Assembly: GCA_045114175.1 (NCBI GenBank)
Contig: JBGUJZ010000045.1
Span: 1 to 51,211, forward strand
Direction of reading: 5' to 3'
DNA length: 51,211 nucleotides
Source of the DNA: Cacconaster sp045114175
Lineage (GTDB): Bacteria; Bacteroidota; Bacteroidia; Bacteroidales; UBA932
This document shows positions 6,833-14,046 of this stretch, one piece after another (position 1 is the first letter of the stretch; the number at the start of each line of letters is the position of its first letter). The position numbers and the translations under genes are program-made. Below the pieces are notes generated by a model. It was not told the origin of the DNA. It did not search any database and saw only the letters and a program-made list of their open reading frames with translations.

Positions 6833-9275
6833 ATTTTCGCGCTTCGCGCGCCGCCTTTCTGGCGGCTCTCCGCGCCTTCCGAGCCTCGCGCCGGAGGGCG
6901 CGGCGCTCTTTCCACGTGAGCTTTTTGGCAGGCTGAACCTCCGGCTGGGCGGCGGGCTTCACCTCCTTGGCCGGATGATCGTTCGGGAAGATGTCTATCT
7001 TTTCCGCATCGGCTACCTTGAAGGTATCAAGCGAATCCAGCATCTTCAGCGTCAGGGAGTCGAGCGCGGCAGAGAGGGAATCGATCTCGGCTGCATCTTC
7101 CCGCGCCCACTGGGCACGCATCTCCCGGGTGGATTTTTCCAGGTTCTTTTCGATCTTCTGCCAGCGACGGGCTTCAGCCCGAAGGGCTAACTGCTCATAG
7201 ACACCGGTCATGTAACCCTTGAAATAGTCGTCCGTCTCGTTGAAGACGGGCTTCTCCATGCCGTCGAACATCTGGCGCCAGGAGGTGGGAATGGGCATAA
7301 AGGTGACGTCGTAGCGTGAAATGGGGCGCTCATCTCCCCTCCACTCAAATCCCTTGAATTTCTGCTTTTCACTCTCAAGATCCGGGATGGGATACGCGTC
7401 GCTCTTGATATCTTCCAGATAGAGCAGACGGGTGGCCGCCGCATCTTTAATCATGGCGGTGAGTGACTTTGATTCCTTGATGTTGACGTTGGTCAGGGAG
7501 CCGTTCTCTTCCATATAGAAGATGGCCGCCACGTTGCCCAACGCATCGTAGCGATAGAGTTCGTTGTTGCGGAAGAAGCCCATCATCTCCGTACTCTTGA
7601 TCTGGTTGAAGTGCTCGCCGTCTTCCCGCGTGGTGATGCGGGCATCGGTAATCATGCTGCCGCGATAGACGCTGCCATCCTTGATGAAGAGGTGCATGGT
7701 TTCGCTGGTCAGCTGATTCTTCACTTTGTTCCACATCACGGGACGGCCCAGCAGCATAGCGATGGAATCCAGCGTAGTGAAGGTCACGCTATCCGCCGCT
7801 GCCTGCAGGTCGGTGCGATACATCCGGACGTTGTGGAAGGCCCAGATGCAGTTGACGGAGGTGGAGTCGAGATCCCCGGTCAAGCCGGGGATGACGGTGG
7901 TGGAGTCAGAGGTGACGGTGGTGGAGTCAGAGGCTGCCTTGCGGCTGCCGGGGACATCCTCGTCGGTCGGCGGTTCCTCATCGTCGCTCGTCGTCTCTTC
8001 TGTGGAGGCGGCGGTTTGGGTTGCCTTGGAAGGCTTGCCTCCAAGCGTGGGCAGTTGCGGCTGTGCCGGATTTGTAGTTGCAGGGGCCGAAGCCGCCGGA
8101 GCTGGAGCGGCCGTTGAATCTTTGGGCAGCGGCGGTAGTTTGCCGGCAGCCCGCTGCGCCTCTTCTATCTTCTTCTGACGCTCGGCCGCCTGCTTGGCGC
8201 GAAACTCGGCCAGGGCATCAAAGAGGGCATCTTCACGCCGCTTCTTGGCCGCCTCTACCTCCTCTTCCGAGAATTCGTAGCGCGGTACCGCGCGGAAGAT
8301 CATCGTATCCGAAGCGATAAAGAGCGTATCGATCTCGTGGTTCTCATTCTCGCCGTAATAGGCCACCGCGGGCTCTTCCAGCACATAGCACTTGGCGGAG
8401 TCGGGCAGGTAGCGCAAACGGTTGCCGTAGATGGCCGTGCTGTGCTCCGGATCGAGCACCCGCACCTGGCGCACCAGTTCCACTTCGTGGGTCGGTCCGT
8501 GACGGTAGCCTTCCGCACACCAGACTTCGCGGGTTTCATCCATCGCATAGACGTTGTCCTGGTAGCAGAGGGTGCTGTCCTTGCGGGTGTACCAGCCGCC
8601 ATCCGCCCGGATAAAGGTCTCATCCAGCCAGGTATGGGTCTCGGTACCGAAGCAGGCCTTCTCCTCGTTGGAGTTGTAGGTCAGCCGCTCGGTCCGCATC
8701 AGGATGGAATCCATGAAGAGCTTGACATTCTCTTCAAATGTGAAGACCTTGGTGCGGGAATCGTAGGTGCCGTGCAGGCCTTCAATCACATTGCCCTCCT
8801 TGGACTTCATGGCGCCACCCTCGTGGAAGAAGGCGAGGCTGTCTTTGGTGTTGTATTCGAGCTGGCGGGTGCGGAGCTTGTTACCGTCTTTATCGAGCAG
8901 TTCCACCACCGAACCCTTGAACTGAGCCAGACTTTCAGAAATCAGGTAGGTCAGTTCGTCGCTGGTGAGCATCGTCTCATCCTGCATCAGGCGAACGTTG
9001 CCGTAGGCCTCAATCACCTCGGCGTCCACGTTCCAGGAGGCAGAATCACAGAGCAGATAGGTGTCGTTGTGGAGGAAGCGGGCGTCACCCTGCACGCGAC
9101 GGTAATTCACGCCGTTCTCGGTGATCTGCCAGGCTTTCTCAGCGCTGATGAGGCGAACAATCGAATCCTCCGGCGGTGTAGCGGTCTGCTGCTGTTGCTT
9201 GCGAGGCTGCGCGAGGGCCGTACCGGAAAGGACGGCCGCCAGCAACAGGGTGGCGATACACTTGGGAGCGGTCAT
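6822..9275 (-). CDS. OstA-like (LptA/LptD-type) periplasmic protein
   Basis: The 817-residue product begins with a signal peptide (MTAPKCIATLLLAAVLSGTALAQ). The first 300 or so residues are OstA-like: repeating short beta segments such as GDARFLHNDTYLLCDSA, AYGNVRLMQDE and LTYNSNEEKACFG, as in LptA and the N-domain of LptD, which carry lipopolysaccharide across the periplasm. Residues of roughly 340-470 are a low-complexity Ala/Pro/Ser/Thr/Asp insert. A second OstA-like stretch follows (about 470-700), then a coiled and very basic tail of alternating Arg/Lys/Ala. No LptD C-terminal barrel is evident, so this is not a full LptD. It is last in the guaB operon, 6 bases after the SurA-like gene, consistent with outer-membrane assembly. 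The insert contains a DNA palindrome (7872-7892). Confidence 0.8.
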   Translation of the reverse strand: MTAPKCIATLLLAAVLSGTALAQPRKQQQQTATPPEDSIVRLISAEKAWQITENGVNYRRVQGDARFLHNDTYLLCDSASWNVDAEVIEAYGNVRLMQDETMLTSDELTYLISESLAQFKGSVVELLDKDGNKLRTRQLEYNTKDSLAFFHEGGAMKSKEGNVIEGLHGTYDSRTKVFTFEENVKLFMDSILMRTERLTYNSNEEKACFGTETHTWLDETFIRADGGWYTRKDSTLCYQDNVYAMDETREVWCAEGYRHGPTHEVELVRQVRVLDPEHSTAIYGNRLRYLPDSAKCYVLEEPAVAYYGENENHEIDTLFIASDTMIFRAVPRYEFSEEEVEAAKKRREDALFDALAEFRAKQAAERQKKIEEAQRAAGKLPPLPKDSTAAPAPAASAPATTNPAQPQLPTLGGKPSKATQTAASTEETTSDDEEPPTDEDVPGSRKAASDSTTVTSDSTTVIPGLTGDLDSTSVNCIWAFHNVRMYRTDLQAAADSVTFTTLDSIAMLLGRPVMWNKVKNQLTSETMHLFIKDGSVYRGSMITDARITTREDGEHFNQIKSTEMMGFFRNNELYRYDALGNVAAIFYMEENGSLTNVNIKESKSLTAMIKDAAATRLLYLEDIKSDAYPIPDLESEKQKFKGFEWRGDERPISRYDVTFMPIPTSWRQMFDGMEKPVFNETDDYFKGYMTGVYEQLALRAEARRWQKIEKNLEKSTREMRAQWAREDAAEIDSLSAALDSLTLKMLDSLDTFKVADAEKIDIFPNDHPAKEVKPAAQPEVQPAKKLTWKERRALRREARKARRAARKAAREARKSTL
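7854..7934 (-). repeat. 21-bp palindrome set within a 21-bp tandem repeat, inside the OstA-like gene
   Basis: On the plus strand, ATCCCCGG (7872-7879), TCAAG and CCGGGGAT (7885-7892) form a perfect 8-bp inverted repeat. It is flanked by copies of a 21-bp unit at 7893-7913 and 7914-7934 (one base different) and by a degenerate copy at 7854-7871. The palindrome is itself exactly 21 bp and matches codon boundaries of the minus-strand gene, adding IPGLTGD. The tandem units encode SDSTTV-type repeats. It looks like a REP-type element tolerated within a linker. Confidence 0.75.
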
Positions 9276-9281
9276 GGCGGA

Positions 9282-10649
9282 TTAGCGGACCCAGCCTTCG
9301 TACTTGAAGTCACAGCCCCGGAACATCGGGTCTATGAAGATATGGGTCACCTTCTGCTTGGTCTTGATGAAGTTGTCGATGGCCTCTTCCGCCTGCTGGC
9401 TGTTCACCGTCTCCAGCAACTGGTTGTAGTCGGTCTCCAACGTGGCGGTATGCGAAGGAATGATCTTTTCCAGATAGATGATCTTGTAAACCGTGTTTCC
9501 GTTGCGGCCTTCGTTGTCCAGCGACTCGAACGGCTCGGAAACTTCACCCTCCCTCATATTGCGGATTACAGCATAGTCAGCCGGCTTCAGCTGATCCTTC
9601 TCAAAGTAGGATGAACCACTGTATGGGTCGGCCAGCAGACCGCCGGAAACGGCCGTGGACTTGTCCTGCGAATAGGTTTTGGCCGCATCCTGGAAAGCAA
9701 GAGAATCTCTGACGATCAGCGTGCGGATGCTGTCGAGACGGTCAAATGCCTGAATACGGTCCTGCGTGGTATAGGTGGGCTTGATCAGGATGTGGCGGGC
9801 ATTGAACATGTCGCCGTCGCGGGCAATCAGCTGGATGATGTGAAATCCGTCCGGGGTCTCCACGATCTGCGAAACCTGCCCTACCTTGAGGGCCATGGCG
9901 GCATCCGAAAAGGCGGGCCAGAAGACAGTCTTCGAGAGCATACCCAACTCGCCGCCCTTGCTCACGCTGCCCGGGTCCTGCGAATACATGCGCGCCAGGG
10001 TGGCGAACTTTTCGCCATTCAGCACGCGCTCACGCAGGCTCAGCAGTTTCTCCTTGACAGCCAGGTTGGCCGATTCGCGATCCGGATAAATCAGAATCTG
10101 GCGAAGCCGGTACTGGGTGGAGATGACGGGCAGATCCTCTTTTGCCGTAGCGTGGTAATAATCCGCCACATCGGCCGGGGTTACACGTGCGGCACCGGTG
10201 GCCACCTCCTGCTGTTTCTGCTGGATCAGGGACTGTTCGGTGAGCTGTTCCTTCCACTCCATACGCAGTTTGTAGAGCGGTTTGTGGAAGTATTCCGTCA
10301 CGCCTTTCTCGCCGCCTAGTGCGGAATAGGCCTCATCCAGCCGCTGGGTCAGGACCTGCTCCACGTTGGCATCGTTGACCTGCAGGGAATCTTTCTTGGC
10401 CTGCACGTAGAACAGCTTGTTGATGAGCATATTTTCCAGAATCTCGCAACGGGCCTTCTGGTCGGCGGCCTGACCGCGCATCCGCATCATCTGGACTTCA
10501 GATTCCAGCTGGGAGAGCATGATCATATCGTTGCCGATCACTGCCACGGATTTGTCAACGAGGCCATCGGTATATTTCTGGGCACGGGCCGGCAGAAACG
10601 GCAGGCAAAGCAGCGCCGCCAGCATCAGGGTGCGGAACATTCTATTCAT
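9282..10649 (-). CDS. SurA-like peptidyl-prolyl cis-trans isomerase
   Basis: A periplasmic foldase, 455 residues, with a signal peptide (MNRMFRTLMLAALLCLPFLPARAQ). A SurA-type helical N-domain (about 30-170) is followed by two parvulin domains: the first near 180-280 (YRLRQILIYP, FATLARMYSQDPGS, GGELGML, ETPDGFHIIQLI) and the second near 285-395 (FNARHILIKPTY, FQDAAKTYSQDKSTA, SGGLLADP). SurA escorts outer-membrane beta-barrel proteins; in this operon with an OstA-like protein the same role is likely. Its start overlaps the preceding lipoprotein gene by 8 bases, suggesting translational coupling. The exact E. coli orthology is not claimed. Confidence 0.88.
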   Translation of the reverse strand: MNRMFRTLMLAALLCLPFLPARAQKYTDGLVDKSVAVIGNDMIMLSQLESEVQMMRMRGQAADQKARCEILENMLINKLFYVQAKKDSLQVNDANVEQVLTQRLDEAYSALGGEKGVTEYFHKPLYKLRMEWKEQLTEQSLIQQKQQEVATGAARVTPADVADYYHATAKEDLPVISTQYRLRQILIYPDRESANLAVKEKLLSLRERVLNGEKFATLARMYSQDPGSVSKGGELGMLSKTVFWPAFSDAAMALKVGQVSQIVETPDGFHIIQLIARDGDMFNARHILIKPTYTTQDRIQAFDRLDSIRTLIVRDSLAFQDAAKTYSQDKSTAVSGGLLADPYSGSSYFEKDQLKPADYAVIRNMREGEVSEPFESLDNEGRNGNTVYKIIYLEKIIPSHTATLETDYNQLLETVNSQQAEEAIDNFIKTKQKVTHIFIDPMFRGCDFKYEGWVR

Positions 10650-11517
10650 CTTGATCGTAAATAATCAGTTTTCCATTGACTTTGGCATCTTCAAACAACT
10701 CTTGTTCCAAAGATGCGAGCAGCTCCTGTTTTCTCTTGCTCAACAGCAGTTCGCGGATCTTTTCTGCGTTGTACTCAAAGGGAGAAGGCTGGTTCGGGGC
10801 GATCCGGCTGAGCAGATAGACCAGATGGTTCTGGCCGTCGATTTCCCGCTCGAAAGAACGTCCCCGTGCGAATTCCGCCTCACAGGCCGCGGTCTCCATT
10901 CCCAATTCTTTGGCGAAGGTGGCCACCGGCACCCAGCTCTTGCCGAAGTCTACATACTTTTCTGCAGAAGCGTAGCACATCTCCTCCAGGTCAGCCACGT
11001 CCGATTCGGTTTCGGCCTGGTGGTTGTCCTTGATCATGTCATAGTACGGCGACTTCTTGGAGATGCGGATGATGCGCGCCTTGACCAATGAATAGGGGAA
11101 GGTAAAACTGGCCTTGTGAGACTCATAGTAAGCGCGCGCCTCCTCGTCGGTCACCAGCGTATCGAGCCGGGATTCGATGTAGAGCTTCTCATAACGGAAG
11201 GTGAGCAGGTTCTGACGGAACTCCGCCAGCTCTTCGGTCACATCCTTGGCCTCCTTGGTGAGGTTAGCCTCCGCCTGGAGCATCAGCAACTTGCCTTTTG
11301 CCCAAGTGTTGATGTACTGCTGCGCCATCCGGACGCTGTCTTCCGCCTGAACGCCCTGCGGAATCAGCTTGCGAATATCACTCCGGTAGAGCACATCTTT
11401 GCCTACCCGCGCCACGGCGTCGTCGCCCGCATCGTGGAAGATGCGTTCCACGAAGTTGCAGGCAGGCAGTGCGGCCAGCAGGCAGAGAACGGTGCAGATA
11501 CGGAGGAGTGTTTTCAT
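10642..11517 (-). CDS. Lipoprotein related to SurA/parvulin foldases
   Basis: A 291-residue lipoprotein: MKTLLRICTVLCLLAALPAC ends in a lipobox with Cys20. The N-terminal part (VARVGKDVLYRSDIRKLIP, then a helix-rich run) resembles the SurA_N/trigger-factor-like chaperone domain. The centre and C-terminus lack a clear parvulin active-site signature, so it may be a chaperone without isomerase activity. It sits between guaB (3-base gap) and the SurA-like gene (8-base overlap), so co-expression with envelope foldases is expected. The function is inferred from context and N-terminal resemblance. Confidence 0.7.
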   Translation of the reverse strand: MKTLLRICTVLCLLAALPACNFVERIFHDAGDDAVARVGKDVLYRSDIRKLIPQGVQAEDSVRMAQQYINTWAKGKLLMLQAEANLTKEAKDVTEELAEFRQNLLTFRYEKLYIESRLDTLVTDEEARAYYESHKASFTFPYSLVKARIIRISKKSPYYDMIKDNHQAETESDVADLEEMCYASAEKYVDFGKSWVPVATFAKELGMETAACEAEFARGRSFEREIDGQNHLVYLLSRIAPNQPSPFEYNAEKIRELLLSKRKQELLASLEQELFEDAKVNGKLIIYDQDE

Positions 11518-11520
11518 CGG

Positions 11521-12621
11521 TTATTTTCTGTAATTCGGGGCTTCACAGAAAGCGGCCAGGTCGTGCGGGTGGCTTTCCACCATACCGGCAGCCGTAATCT
11601 TCACGAACTTGGCCTTGCGCAGCTCGGGGATGGTGCGTGCACCGCAATAACCCATACCGGAGCGGATACCGCCCACCAGCTGGTAAACCACATCGGCCAG
11701 CGGGCCGCGGTACGGCACATGCGCCGTCACGCCTTCCGGCACCAGCTTCTTGATGTCGGCCTCCATATCCTGGAAATAGCGGTCCTTGGAGCCTTTCTGC
11801 ATCGCTTCCAGCGAACCCATGCCGCGGTATGCCTTGTATTTCTTGCCATTCACCTCAATCACGGTGCCGGGGGTCTCGTCGGTACCGGCAAAGAGCGAAC
11901 CCGCCATGATGGTGGAGGCACCGGCCGCCAGGGCCTTGACGATATCGCCCGAATAGCGGATGCCACCGTCTGCAATGATGGGAATGCCACTGCCCTCCAA
12001 CGCTTCCGCGGTATCCATGATGGCGGTCAGCTGCGGCACACCGATACCCGCGATGATGCGCGTGGTGCAGATGGAGCCCGGACCGATACCCACCTTGACG
12101 GCATCCACGCCGCAATCTTTCAGGGCGAGGGCTGCCTCCGGGGTGGCGATATTGCCGGCCACAATCTGAATCTTGGGGAATGCCTTACGCGCTTTGCGGA
12201 TGGTGTCGAGCACCATCTGGGAATGGCCGTGTGCGGTGTCGAGCACTACAGCGTCGGCTCCGACAGCGATCAGCGCATCAATGCTGTCCAGGCTATGGGC
12301 GTTGATACCCACGGCGGCAGCTACGAGCAATGCGTGACCCTCGTCGTCCGTCTTGGATTTGACCTGTGCCACTTGAGCCGTCTGCTGGTCGAGCGGCATA
12401 TTCTTGTGAATCACACCGATACCTCCCAGCCGGGCGAAAGCTTCCGCCACGCGGGCATCGGTCACCGTATCCATTGCGGAGGAGACCATCGGGAGACGCA
12501 GGGTAATTTCACGCGTAAAGTGGGAGGTGATATCCACTTCTCGCGGCAGGACGTCGCTGTGGGCGGGGATCAGGAGGACATCGTCGTAGGTGAGACCTTC
12601 CTTGATGATTCTATTGGACAT
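11521..12621 (-). CDS. guaB: IMP dehydrogenase lacking the CBS domains
   Basis: Oxidises IMP to XMP with NAD+, the committed step of guanine nucleotide synthesis. The nucleophile loop GPGSICTTR (Cys185), the phosphate motif ADGGIRYSGDI, YRGMGSLEAM and the flap motif SKDRYFQ, which holds the Arg-Tyr catalytic pair, are present. The flap and EGVTAHVPYRG separate it from GMP reductase. The protein is only 366 residues; IMPDHs with two CBS regulatory domains have about 490. The barrel runs directly from MPLDQQTAQVAQVKS to DEGHALLVAAAVG, exactly where CBS domains are normally inserted. It is first in a four-gene operon with envelope foldases. A long inverted repeat ends 3 bases before its ATG. Confidence 0.93.
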   Translation of the reverse strand: MSNRIIKEGLTYDDVLLIPAHSDVLPREVDITSHFTREITLRLPMVSSAMDTVTDARVAEAFARLGGIGVIHKNMPLDQQTAQVAQVKSKTDDEGHALLVAAAVGINAHSLDSIDALIAVGADAVVLDTAHGHSQMVLDTIRKARKAFPKIQIVAGNIATPEAALALKDCGVDAVKVGIGPGSICTTRIIAGIGVPQLTAIMDTAEALEGSGIPIIADGGIRYSGDIVKALAAGASTIMAGSLFAGTDETPGTVIEVNGKKYKAYRGMGSLEAMQKGSKDRYFQDMEADIKKLVPEGVTAHVPYRGPLADVVYQLVGGIRSGMGYCGARTIPELRKAKFVKITAAGMVESHPHDLAAFCEAPNYRK

Positions 12622-12624
12622 ATC

Positions 12625-12670
12625 GCGGTTATATTAAAGTTTATAGTACGGCAACTTATTATATAACCGC
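12625..12670 (-). promoter_or_regulatory. Long inverted repeat directly upstream of guaB
   Basis: A perfect 10-bp inverted repeat, GCGGTTATAT (12625-12634) and ATATAACCGC (12661-12670), encloses a second one, AAGTT (12637-12641) and AACTT (12653-12657). In RNA this would be a long hairpin ending 3 bases before the guaB ATG, able to hide the ribosome site. In DNA it could be an operator. I do not recognise it as a known riboswitch. Confidence 0.6.
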
Positions 12671-12678
12671 CAAAATTA
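12671..12678 (-). promoter_or_regulatory. Candidate -7 element of guaB
   Basis: TAATTTTG on the minus strand fits TAnnTTTG and abuts the inverted repeat at 12625-12670. A start site just downstream would fall inside the outer arm of that repeat, which would favour a DNA operator over an RNA hairpin. No -33 TTTG is seen. Confidence 0.4.
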
Positions 12679-12700
12679 GGAAAAAAATTCGAGCCGACCG

Positions 12701-12723
12701 AAAAATACTATCGTTGATAGTAT
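12701..12723 (-). terminator. Terminator overlapping the radical SAM stop codon
   Basis: On the minus strand ATACTATC (12723-12716), loop AAC and GATAGTAT (12712-12705) form an 8-bp stem running into five T (12705-12701). The stop codon TAG (12710-12708) of the radical SAM gene lies within the right arm of the hairpin. Confidence 0.7.
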
Positions 12724-13634
12724 CTCCCCTGGAAAGTGTCGCGGGATTCCAGGCGGGCGTCGAGCATCCGGAGCAGTTCGACATTGCGGATCAGGCCCCA
12801 GGGCGTGCGCTCCACAAATCGGGGCGGAACCTCCCCTGCAAAGCGTTCGATACAGAGGTCCGGACGGAGCTTTTCCAGCAGTTCCACGAAAAAGTCGAGG
12901 TATTCATCCAGCGAGAAGGTGACGAACTCTTCCGGGTGGGCAGCATATTCTGCGGCCATCCGCGTGCCCTTGATGAACTGCAACTGATGGAACTTCACCG
13001 AGGTGAGCGGCAGCGCGTTGATCTTATCTGCAGCAGCCAGCATGGCCTCGCGCGATTCTCCGGGAAGGCCAAGGATGAAATGGGCGCCGACCGTCAGGCC
13101 CCGCTCCGCCGCAGCTCGCACAGCCGCCTCAGCCTGCGCAAAGGTATGCCCACGGTTGATGCGTTGCAGGGTCGTGTCGTAACACGATTCTATTCCGAAC
13201 TCCAGCAGCACGATATGGCTGCGCGACAGCTCCGCCAGGTAGTCCAGCTTGGCCTCGTCCACACAGTCCGGGCGGGTGCCGATCACAATCCCCTCCACGG
13301 CCGGATGGGAGAGCGCCTCGCCATAGAGCGAGCGCAACTTCTCCAAGGGTGCGTAAGTGTTGGAATAAGGCTGAAAATAAGCCAGATAGCGCGAAGTCCC
13401 CCGGTAGCGTCCGCGGTGGAATTCAATCCCCTCCTCTATCTGCTGCGCAATGGATTTTTCGGGGGTGCTGTAGTTCGGATGGAAGGCTCGGTTATCACAG
13501 TAGGAACAGCCGCCAGTGGCCAGCTTTCCATCCCGGTTCGGGCAGGTGAAGCCCGCATCGATCACGATTTTCTGCAACCGGCCGCCATACTGCTTCCGCA
13601 GATAGTCCACAAAGGGATTGTAGCGTTTTTCCAT
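12708..13634 (-). CDS. Radical SAM protein of the YhcC/TIGR01212 family
   Basis: A 308-residue radical S-adenosylmethionine protein. The cluster-binding region is CPNRDGKLATGGCSYC near residues 27-42, the spaced cysteine pattern of the TIGR01212 family rather than plain CxxxCxxC. GTRPDC, LLEFGIES and ILGLPGES follow, as in that family. Its substrate is not established in most bacteria; partial resemblance to Elp3-type proteins has been noted for the wider group. I chose ATG at 13634 (MEKRYNPFVDYLRKQYGG), the conserved start, over an upstream start that would add 40 unrelated residues and cross the promoter. The -7 element ends only six bases before this ATG, so the mRNA may be almost leaderless. 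Confidence 0.85.
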   Translation of the reverse strand: MEKRYNPFVDYLRKQYGGRLQKIVIDAGFTCPNRDGKLATGGCSYCDNRAFHPNYSTPEKSIAQQIEEGIEFHRGRYRGTSRYLAYFQPYSNTYAPLEKLRSLYGEALSHPAVEGIVIGTRPDCVDEAKLDYLAELSRSHIVLLEFGIESCYDTTLQRINRGHTFAQAEAAVRAAAERGLTVGAHFILGLPGESREAMLAAADKINALPLTSVKFHQLQFIKGTRMAAEYAAHPEEFVTFSLDEYLDFFVELLEKLRPDLCIERFAGEVPPRFVERTPWGLIRNVELLRMLDARLESRDTFQGRYYQR

Positions 13635-13640
13635 CACCTG

Positions 13641-13648
13641 CAAAGTTA
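13641..13648 (-). promoter_or_regulatory. -7 element of the radical SAM gene
   Basis: TAACTTTG on the minus strand, exact TAnnTTTG, is separated from the ATG at 13634 by only six bases. It forms a divergent pair with the element at 13672-13679. Confidence 0.55.
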
Positions 13649-13671
13649 GGCGATTATTCAGTGATTTTTTA

Positions 13672-13679
13672 TATCTTTG
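13672..13679 (+). promoter_or_regulatory. -7 element of the small conserved gene at 13702
   Basis: TATCTTTG on the plus strand, exact TAnnTTTG, lies 22 bases before the ATG at 13702. No TTTG is found at the -33 position. Confidence 0.6.
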
Positions 13680-13701
13680 TCGCAAATAAATACTGAACGA
13701 T

Positions 13702-13977
13702 ATGAACCTCAGAGTTATCAAGAAGGATATTGAATTCCTTATCAGCGATTTCATCGACGACTGCTACCTCTTTATGATGGTCCATCCGGACGACAAGAAG
13801 GCTGCTGAAGCCGAGAAGCTGATGGATGAAGCCTGCGAACTTGCCAACAACCTCTTTGACCGCGTGAACCACCCGGACAAGAAGGCCGTGAAGGCACACT
13901 ACAAGGCTATCGGCGTAGACCTGATCCAGGGCCTCGACGGCCTCTGCGACCGCCTTTCCGCCCTCGCAAAGAAGTAA
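13702..13977 (+). CDS. Small conserved helical protein, function unknown
   Basis: A 91-residue, charged protein predicted to be all-helical. It begins MNLRVIKKDIEFLISDFIDDC and contains HPDDKKAAEAEKLMDEA and NHPDKKAVKAHYKAI. There is no signal peptide or membrane segment, so it is probably cytoplasmic. I do not recognise a named family, although its size and sequence style resemble small conserved Bacteroidetes proteins. It is a one-gene unit with its own -7 element upstream and a strong bidirectional terminator downstream, which supports it as a real gene. Confidence 0.8.
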   Translation: MNLRVIKKDIEFLISDFIDDCYLFMMVHPDDKKAAEAEKLMDEACELANNLFDRVNHPDKKAVKAHYKAIGVDLIQGLDGLCDRLSALAKK

Positions 13978-13996
13978 TTCTTCCTTCTGCCTACGA

Positions 13997-14028
13997 AAAA
14001 TGCCCGACGGAATTCCGCCGGGCATTTT
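13997..14028. terminator. Bidirectional terminator between the small gene and pnp
   Basis: AAAA-TGCCCG-A-CGG, loop AATT, CCG-C-CGGGCA-TTTT: a nine-pair stem with one mismatch, with A and T tracts on both sides. It serves the plus-strand gene ending at 13977 and the minus-strand pnp ending at 14047. Confidence 0.88.
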
Positions 14029-14046
14029 ACTTTTCAGGCCTGAACC

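Noticed and set aside
11521..12621. GMP reductase
   Set aside because: The short length suggests it, but the RY-containing flap and GSICTTRIIAG-type loop fit IMP dehydrogenase.
11116..12666. A 516-codon plus-strand frame opposite guaB
   Set aside because: Shadow frame crossing two real minus-strand genes, with no family resemblance.
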